From Hemerocallis citrina (taxonomy: Eukaryota > Streptophyta > Magnoliopsida > Asparagales > Asphodelaceae): DNA of 64,000 bases. The stretch is taken from contig JACEHZ010000588.1 in assembly GCA_017893485.1 (NCBI GenBank), positions 372,001 through 436,000 of the forward strand, given 5' to 3'. Of this stretch, positions 13,301 to 22,300 are shown in pieces (within the stretch, counting starts at the first letter, position 1; each line of letters opens with the position of its first letter). Below the pieces are notes generated by a model that ran no database searches, had not been told where the DNA came from, and saw nothing but the letters and a program-made list of their open reading frames with translations. The translations under genes were made by a program, and so were the position numbers.

Positions 13301-16300
13301 TGGTAGGAGATGTCATGTTGGCTCAGCTCTATGGACCACTTCATTAACCGGCCCGAGGTCTCGGGCTTGTGAAGGATCTGCTTTAGAAGTTGGTCGGTGA
13401 GGACAACCGAGTGGGATTGAAAGTACGGACGGAGCTTCCTTGCCGCCATGACCAGGGCGTAGGCCATCTTCTCTATCTTCGGATAACGGAGCTCGGCGTC
13501 CCGAAGTACCTTGCTCACGTAGTAGATGGGCCTTTGGGCCCGGTCCTCCTCTCTCACCAAAATAGCACTTAGGGTCTGTTCGGAAGCAGCCAAGTAGACG
13601 AAGAGGGTTTCCCCCAGAACTGGTTTGCTGAGCAGAGGGGGGTTCACCAAGTAAGTCTTCAGTTGGTCGAACGATTCCTGTTGTGGTTGGCCCCATTCAA
13701 ATCCCTTAGCCCCCCTGAGTGCCTTGAAGAAGGGGAGGCACTTTTCTCCAGACTTCGAGAGGAACCGGCCAATAGCGGCGAGCCGACCGGTCAGCTTCTG
13801 CACCTCCTTGACGTTCCGGGGCGGGGCCATGTCTAATATGGCCTTAATCTTCTCGGGATTGGCTTCGATTCCTCGCTGGCTCACCATGAAGCCGAGGAAC
13901 TTCCCCGATGAGACCCCGAACGCACACTTGTTCGGGTTTAGCCGCATGCTGTGTCTCCTCAACACGCCGAAGGCCTCATGGAGGTCGGCCACATGGTCAG
14001 TACCTCGGATGCTCTTGACGAGCATGTCGTCAACGTACACCTCCATGTTGCGACCGATCTGGCTCTGGAAGACCTTGTTGACGAGGCGCTGGTAGGTGGC
14101 TCCAGCGTTCTTCAATCCGAACAGCATGACTATAGCAATAGAGGCCCTGGTCGGTGATGAAGGAGGTCTTCGGAATGTCCGGGAGAACATTTGGATCTGA
14201 TTATAGCCGGAGAAGGCATCCATGAAGCTGAGGAGCTCATGGCCCGAGGTGGCGTCAATGAGGGTGTCGATGTTTGGCAGAGGGAATGGATCCTTTGGAC
14301 ACGCCTTATTTAGGTCAGTGAAGTCGATGCATATCCTCCAAGAGCCATTGGACTTCTTGACCATTACAACATTGGAGAGCCACTCGGGGTAGTTCACTTC
14401 TTGTATGAACCGAGCCTTTAAGAGTTTATCCACCTCCTCCTTGATGGCATGCTGTCACTCGGGAGCGAATTTTCGCCTCTTCTGTTGAACTGGTTTGCAC
14501 CCCGGTTCGACACTTAGGCGGTGGACTAGCAATTCCTCAGAAATGCCGGGCATATCCGCGGCCGACCAAGCAAACAGGTCGCGGTTATCCCGGATGCATT
14601 TCACCAAGTCAGAACACAGTGTCGTCGGCAAGGACTTGCTGATGAGGAATTTTCGACTCGGATCCTCGTCCGAGAAGAGCACTTCTTCCAACTCGTCTGC
14701 CGGCTCGGACGTGGGTCGGACATTTGGCTCGGGTATTTCCAGAGTCTCGAGGGAGAGCACCGGTCCCCCAGTGGAAGTCATATAGCATTTCCGAGCGGTC
14801 TCTTGGCTGCCCCTGACTTCTCCCACTCCCGACCGAGTGGGAAACTTCATTTTAAGATGGTATGCTGAGGGGACAGCTTCCAGGACAGCTAGGCCGGGTC
14901 GGCCTAGGATGACATTGTATGCGGCCGGCACGTCGACGACCATGAAGTCCATAGGCTCGGTATGGGTAGTAGGGGCCTTCCCAGCGGTCACATCTAGGGT
15001 TATAACCCCCTCGACAGTTACTGGTACCCCTGTGAACCCGTGGAGCGTGTAACTGGCCGGCTTGAGACGGTCCCGGGACAGCTGCAGCCCTCGGAAGGCC
15101 GAGAGGAAGAGAATGTTGACCGAACTCCCGTTGTCCACTAAGATCCTCTGCACTTTGAAGTTTGCCATGCGGAGGTCGATAACCAGTGCGTCGCAGTGGG
15201 GGGTCCGGACCCCCTCGAGGTCTTCATCAGAGAAGGTCACCGGGACGCCGAGACCTTTGGGGGGAGGAGCGCTGTGGACTGAATTGACCTCTCGGACGAA
15301 GGCCTTCCGAGAGGAATTGGAGGAGCCCCCCATGGGGCCCCCGTGGATGAGGTGCAGGACCCTCTCTTTCTCAAACTCGGGGGTTTCGTCGCGCCGCTCG
15401 GAGCGCTTGTTAGCCCCCCGAGGCGGAGGAGTAGTGCGGTCTGCCCGGTCACTTGCTTTCACAAATTTGGCCAGCTGCCCCCTCTGGATGAGGGCCTCTA
15501 TCTCATTTTTCAACGCCCGGCAGTCGTTGGTCTCGTGGCCGTGGTCCCGGTGATAACGGCACCATTTCTCTTTATTTCTCCTCTTGGCCGAGGTGTTTAT
15601 CCTCGGAGCGGGTGGTATCAGGCCTTCCTTCTCCACTTCCATCAGAATAGTGGAGACATTGGTGATGAGGGGAGTGAACTTCTCGAACCTAGGGGGAGGA
15701 CGGCGCTGACCGCCGTTGTCCTTCTGCATCTTCTTCGATCCCTCCCCCTCGGTCGCCTTCCTCTTCGATCCGGAGGCCGATCCTCCGAAGTTCGGAAGGC
15801 ACTCGGCCTCTTCCGCCCGGATGTACTTTTCGCACCTTAGGAGAAGATCGGCAAAGTTGTGCGGGGGCTTCTTGGCGAGGGACGACCGGAGGTTGGAGTT
15901 GAGGACGTTCGATTGGAACGCAACAGTCGCTACTGACTGGTCTAGGGAGGAGATAGACCTGACTTCTGCGGTGAATCTCTTCACGTAGTCCCTCAGTTTC
16001 TCTCCCCTTTCTTGCCGCAGGTTGAGTAAGGAGAGGCTCGTCTTCTCGGCTCACCTGCTACTCACAAAGCGAGTTATGAACAGCGTCTCGAACTGCTCGA
16101 ACGAGAAGATGGAAGAGGGGGCGAGCCTGGAGTACCATTCCCGAGCCGATCCCCGGAGGGTGGCCGGGAAGGTCTTGCAGAGCATGGCGTCGGAAGCTTG
16201 ATGGATCAGCATTAATGTCTTGAAGCTTTCGACGTGATCAACTGGGTCGAACTCCCCTGAGTACGTTTCAAACTGCGGAGGTTTGAAACCCCTCGGTATG

Positions 16301-19300
16301 GGGGCCTCCATGATCGTCCGAGAGAAAGGGAGTCTGCTGGGCCGGACGGTCCCTGCTCTGGACTCCTCCTCTCTGTCCATGCGACCAATGCGCCTCTCCA
16401 CCTCATGGAGACGGCGGTTGAGGGCATCGTCCCTCCGCTGGTAATCATACGATCTCCCGGACTCTTCTTCATAGGAAGGGGAGCGGAGACTGCGGCGCCG
16501 GTAGTCCTGGGATCGGCGGGGACTGTAGTGCTGCTGCTGGCGACTGGGAGCCGGGAGAGGACTTCGGGATTGGCGACGAGGACTGGGAACCCGCGAGGGT
16601 GTTGGAACCCTCTGGGCATTTTGGTTGTTGGGGCGAAGGTTGAGGGCCTGCAGCACGGTCTCCTGAAATTGTAGGAACTCGGCACGAGTGATAGGTGCCT
16701 CATTGTTCCTCGGATGATGCCGATCCGCGGGGGAATGCGGCCTCCTCCTTCGGCGCTCGGGAGATGCCGCTCGGCCCCTTCGGTCCGGAGACCTTCTACC
16801 GTCTCGGTGGTGAGGAGACCGCTCACCCTGATGCTGGCGGGAGGCTCCCTCTCGGGCCCGCCTCTCATCAAGGTGGGTGCGAAGGTCCTCATCTTTTTGG
16901 CGGTTCAGGATTGTGTTGCGGAGGTCGGGGTGATGAGAAGCCATTGAATCCGAGGATTCATTATGAACTGAGACATGGTCTGGGTTGAGGGGCTGCTTCT
17001 GCCTCCGCCCGTTATGGCCGGAAGGGCCATTGGGGGGTTGCTGTTTGGGAAGAGGAGGTTGGCCCTGCTGGACCGGGGGAGGAAGTTCAGGCTGTGGAAC
17101 AGGATTGACAGGGACTTCCTCTGTCTGATCGGCGGGATTGGCCCCGCGGTTGGATCCTCTGGATCTGACCTTCTTTGGAGGCATGGTTGGAGAAGACGAC
17201 AAGGAAGAGGCTGAGGCTGTTCGTGTGGTCGTTCCCACAGACGGCGCCAATCTGTTACCGCTGATTTCGGTGTGGGGGTAAACAGATGAGATTTGTGAGT
17301 TCGAGAAAACCTGAACAGCAGATCCAAGCCTTCTGATTCCTGCCGCAACCTGCAAGGAAGTGCGATACACCGGGGTTGATTCCGGCGACGCTCTTGTCAG
17401 TAACCAGTGGTGATTAATGAAAGAGCTTAAGGTGGAAAAAGAGTGATTACCTGGTCACAGTGGTAGAGGGGAGGTATTTATAGTCGCCAGGGGAGTGATT
17501 AGGGACTTGATTCCCTGTGTAACTGCTAGGAGTAAAATCCTCACAGTCTGTTTAGGAAACTAACCCTTGATTCCCGGTGAGAGTAAATCAGGCCCGTTGA
17601 CTTGGTCAAATCAGTGGCCCTGATTTGTCTCTTGTTGGTCTGGGTTCGCCTCGGGTCGGGACCCGTACCCAATTGGTGTGGATCCGTTTGTGGGTTATTG
17701 GAACTGTGAGAAGGAGATCCTTGGATCCACTTGTATGTGAAATTACCATTTTACCCCCGAGCTTCAAGATTCGCGCCCAATCTGGACGGTTCCGATTTAA
17801 CCCCATTTTTAGCCATATCAGTTACTAAAACTAACTCAATGCTAATTGATAAGAAAAAGAATAGTCATGCTCCAGCAATTCTATTACATGGATAAAGTTA
17901 AATTACGGAGACGGGGAAAAATGACACCATGGAAACAACAAACTGACACATATTGAAGCATTATCACTTATGTATTATCAATCTATTAAAGTCAACCATG
18001 CAGCCTACAAACACTGGCCACAGTGACTCAGAACAGAATTCATACATAAGCTTTATTGGGAAGAGGAAGTTGATTTTTTAAATTGAGATATCCAACAAAA
18101 TAAAGTAAATTGAGTTACTAAAAATAAGGCACTCATATCATTGAAACCTGCAAGTATAGCAGCCCAGCAAAACATATAGCATTAGCTTATATCCTGTGCC
18201 TTGTTTCTTAATATTATTGTCTCTAATCCTACTACTTCATCTATATATTGCATCATATAATGAAAAAGTCAGTTACCTACGAGCCAGTCATTAAGCAGTT
18301 GTCCTTTCCAATGATGCCATAATGAAGAAATTGCCTAAATTCCATGTTTGCAAGTCAAGCTTCTTGGCAGAACTAGAAGCAGAAAGGATTTGTTTCTACC
18401 TCTTCATAAACTAAAGGACTATAAATAATAAGGAATGATTTTGTGAGGTGATGTATGCCACGAACAACAAATGGAGGCATTTCTTTCTTCTTAATCCGCA
18501 TGTGTTAATAATAGTTTAGCTTTCATTAACAATTCAATCTTACTAAATTAGAGAGCTTTGTGTGAGGCAAACATACCCTTCATACTCTGATCCAATATCA
18601 GGCAATTTGTCTTTGCTGACTTGAGAAAGATAGCTCCTCAAGAAAAGCCCACGAACAGGATGTTGAATGCCACGACACATTTCGACAAGGTCCTTAAGGA
18701 CATCCTTTGCAGGTGCTTCCTTTGATTTTATGTATACAGATCCCACTGTACAAAGAAGATACCTGGAAGACGAACAACAGGATTAAACATATGCAAAGTG
18801 GGGACATACAAAGGGACAAGCAGAAGGAGAGGGGGCACTCTATATACATCAACAATTAATGCAAGAAAAACCTAATGTCAGTCTCTATGGAGATGTGTAC
18901 ATATTCAACAGCCTACAAACTTGATGTAAAACGTAATCCTAATAGAAAATTTTCAAGAATCTTAAAGGATTAAATTTACCAACATGTAGTGCGGATCAAA
19001 GTTAGAATTTTTGAACAATTAATCGGTTTGATGGATTTCCAAGAATTGAATTAAGTTTAACAAGCCCAATTAATAATTCAGTTCTAACAATCAACAATTA
19101 AATCCCTAAGCGTTCTTAGCAAGTAAAAGATGCAATATTGATTCGTACTCGAATTAGGCAAGTAGAACACTCAATCTCGATATTTGTGGTCGACAGTTAA
19201 ATTAAATAATATAATAGAGATGATAATGCAGTATAACACAAATATTTGAAAAGTGAAAAGAGTATACCAGGGTTCGAAGCAACTAGTGTTAGATCTTAGC

Positions 19301-22300
19301 TTGGCAGAAGGGGCGAGGAGCAGCACAGCAGTCGATGGGGGCCAACGAGAGGGCGGTTGAGGGGACTCGATGGCGGCTGGAGGCAGGGAGCGGGGGTTGA
19401 GGTTGCGAACACGATGGCAAGGCGCAGGCGTCGAGGCTGCGGTGGGGTCGCAAGCGTCGGGGTGAAGGCGAGGGGTTTGTGGTTTTCCGGAGGTGGTGCA
19501 ATGCTGTCGATGGGGTGTTCGGAGTGGAGGCGACGGTGGTGGCGAGGTCGGAGATGGAGGCTAGGGTTTCGGTTGGAGCTTGGCGGAAGAAGAAGAGGAG
19601 AAGGTAGTGGTTATGGGGATGGTGGAAGAGGTCGACGGTGTGGAAGAGGGTGAGCGGCTTTGGGATTGATGATGATTTCGGTGGTGCACCGAGACTGGTG
19701 AGGGTGATCACGGTGGGTCGAGCGGGAGGGGGCAGTCGAGGTGGGGCATCGAGGAGGATAGCAATGGTGGATGGGTCGATGAGGGAATGGGTTTAGGAGT
19801 TTGTTAAAGAAGAAGAACGGGGGAGAAGATGGGTGGCGGCTGAAGGTGAGAGATTAAGTGTTAGGGTTAATTTAAGTGGGATTTGGGAATTAGGGTTTGG
19901 GGTTTAATTGATTTGGGAATTTTGGGTATAGTTTTAGAGTTTATCACAAACCATAAAAAAAATTTAGGATTTATCACAAACCCTAATAATTGGATCTCAA
20001 TTGTATCACACAAAAAAAGAATGAAGAGCAAAACTCAACACAATAAATTTTTTTTATCAAGAATGGCATGACTTCTCATTAATCTCAAGATCTATAAATA
20101 GGCTCAAAATAAATCTTGATACAAATCTCAAAATATTCTAAAAATCTCAAAAATATTCTAATGCATAAAAGAAAGATTACATATGGCTATAATTGCCAAA
20201 AATAAATATGGTACTGAAATAAAATACTAACCTAAACAGAATAGATGTCCTCATCAAAATTGCTCTTGAGATAACCCATGATATGTATATAAAACGTATT
20301 CAGACAACAAAACGTCCCTCTTGCACATGTTGCATGACATTTTTTTACTACTTCTCTTAGACCAAAATGAGTGCTTACCTCTAAAATTCTTATAATACAG
20401 AGTGCACCAAATAACAGTTGTTTTGTAGCCCTAGTACTTTATTTTGAGGGAAACAACCCGATTTAGGCAGGAACCAATCCTTGGTCCCCACACAGGAGTG
20501 CAAGAAACTCACTTTGCGTTACATGCGAGTGTTGATCATGCAATTTGAGTTAAAACTCGAAATTTCAAAAGCACTTGTGCAGCTAGAACCATTGATGAGG
20601 ATTTGTGATTGGAGTTGCATCTTTGAACACAAGTATATTACTCTTGCAACCCAAACTCCATTTGCAACAATAGTTACAGTAACTTTTACATGCAAGGGAT
20701 CAAACAAGTATAACTGAACCCATTTATGAAAGTGTAGTTTTAACCAAGGTTTTAAAACTCGGGATCGGGTGCACAATCAGATTTTTCCAAGTATTTGGAT
20801 CAGGATCAGTAGAATCAGGATCAGTATCAGTTGGATCAGCGTATCGGGTTTTTTGGATCGGGCATTTTTAAAAATTTAAAAATAAAAAAATCTAATATGT
20901 TTCTATAATTGATTTTTTTTAAAATGAATTAATGAATTTAAATATTTTCAATTATAGACTTGAACATTTTAATTATTTAGAGAAAATTATTAATGTAGAA
21001 TAAAATAGAACAATCGAAATAGGTTGACCACATAATATACGGGGAAATGACTAAATGATACCCAAAGTTTATCATAATTCCCAATTAGTACCCAAACTTT
21101 TTATAATATCCAAATAGCACCCACGGTTTTTTAAATAGAACCAAAAAGCATCTATCGTTAAGTTTTCCGTTAAGTTCATGGAATATTATATACCAAACCC
21201 GTTAAGAAGCGTGTTAAATGTTGAAATTACCCTCATCTCCTTATACAAATTACAAAATCTATTACCATCACCACCACCGACCACCATCTCCACTGCCAAC
21301 CACCATCTCCACCATCTCCATCATCTCCGACCACCATCACCACCACCGACCCCCATCTCCACCACCATCTCCAAACACCACCATCTCCAAACACCACCAT
21401 CTCCACCATCTCCACCATCTCCATCAACCACCGCCAACATCATCTCCAACCATCATCACCACCACCGACCACCATCTCCACCATCTCCATCAACCACCAC
21501 CACCACCACCATCACCACCACCGACCACCATCTCCACCACCTCCGAAACCCATCACCATCACCATCACCTTCATCTCCACCAAAAAATTTTAAAAATCAA
21601 AACAAGAAAAAATGAAGAAAAAAATGAAGATGAAGAACTAAAAATGGAAGAAGAAAGGATGGGGTCATTTATGAAATTTCACACTATTTCCGCTTAAAAG
21701 TTAACATAAGGGGTTTTTTGTTTTATTTTAAAAACTTCGGGTGCTATTTGGGAATTAAGGAAAACTTTGGGTGCTATTTCATCCTTCCCCCATAATATAA
21801 ATTGTATTTACATAGCCACATGAATAAAAAATTCCAATATAGGATTGGTGGTTTCGGGTTGGGTCCGACCGATTCATCTGATCCAATTGCTAACTCGGTC
21901 AATTCCTGAGTTATCTTGTCAATCTCGAGATTAAGGGGTTGTATCGGAGCGGCATTTTGAAAAAAAGATCTGGATCGGCCGGATCGGATCGGGATTGGAC
22001 GATCTTTAAAACCATGGTTATAACAAGCGCAGAAACCCTATAATATGTCCACAATAGTACATGACATTGTCCTTTTATATTGTTTAGTAGTACCCAAAAA
22101 AATGTTCCTTAAAGCCTAAGGATCCAGATTCCAAACTAGACAAGATAACACAGGCTAGTATTAGATTTTAGCTTCATGTGTTGAGCACTTTACGCCATTG
22201 ACTAAGGAATTGACTATGCACTAAGAAATAGGCTATGAAGTATCATTAGTTTTTTCATGGACTATGTATCTCTTATTTTGTGTAAGTGGTCAAAATTATA

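Larger units (their letters stand above)
11452..17184 (-). pseudogene. Tat gag-pol polyprotein, single frame with five stops
   Basis: From ATG 17184 to the stop at 11452 is exactly 1,911 codons in one frame. That frame is broken by TGA at 16051-16053, 14455-14457, 13015-13017 and 12893-12895 and by TAA at 12427-12429. A compensated frame slip affects about 20 residues around 14120-14200. gag, protease, reverse transcriptase, two RNase H domains and integrase therefore belonged to one polyprotein without a gag-pol frameshift. The product would make particles and cDNA in the cytoplasm and integrate it in the nucleus; this copy cannot. Confidence 0.92.
2872..17820 (-). mobile_element. Tat-lineage Ty3/gypsy LTR retrotransposon in VPS35 intron 4
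   Basis: A 14,949-bp element has two closely matching LTRs (590 and 568 bp) with TG...CA ends, flanked by GTTAT on the left and GTTAC on the right, a 5-bp duplication with one mismatch. Reading the minus strand, a tRNA-type primer site follows the right LTR, then a single gag-protease-RT-RNase H-second RNase H-integrase frame (17184-11452). About 8 kb of non-gag-pol sequence with an antisense gene and minisatellites comes next, then a purine tract before the left LTR. A second RNase H, no chromodomain, and an antisense ORF between pol and the 3' LTR are known hallmarks of the Tat/Retand/Grande group. gag-pol is in the same direction as VPS35. It is dead by five nonsense codons and a local frame slip. 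Confidence 0.95.
20742..22020. mobile_element. Fold-back DNA element with nested MITE
   Basis: The left end AACCAAGGTTTTAAAACTCG is matched in inverted orientation by the right end AACCATGGTTTTAAAGATCG. GATCGG-rich subterminal motifs are on both sides. No transposase is present. The target duplication is not resolved (TA or TAA possible), so the superfamily is open. The MULE-like element at 21040-21790 is nested inside. Confidence 0.6.

Noticed and set aside
2872..17820. Integrated pararetrovirus
   Set aside because: LTRs, a tRNA primer site, integrase and dual RNase H identify a Ty3/gypsy retrotransposon. No movement protein or coat protein pattern seen.
21178..21697. His/Pro-rich open frames of 145-159 codons
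   Set aside because: They are products of the CACCATCTC microsatellite in overlapping frames.
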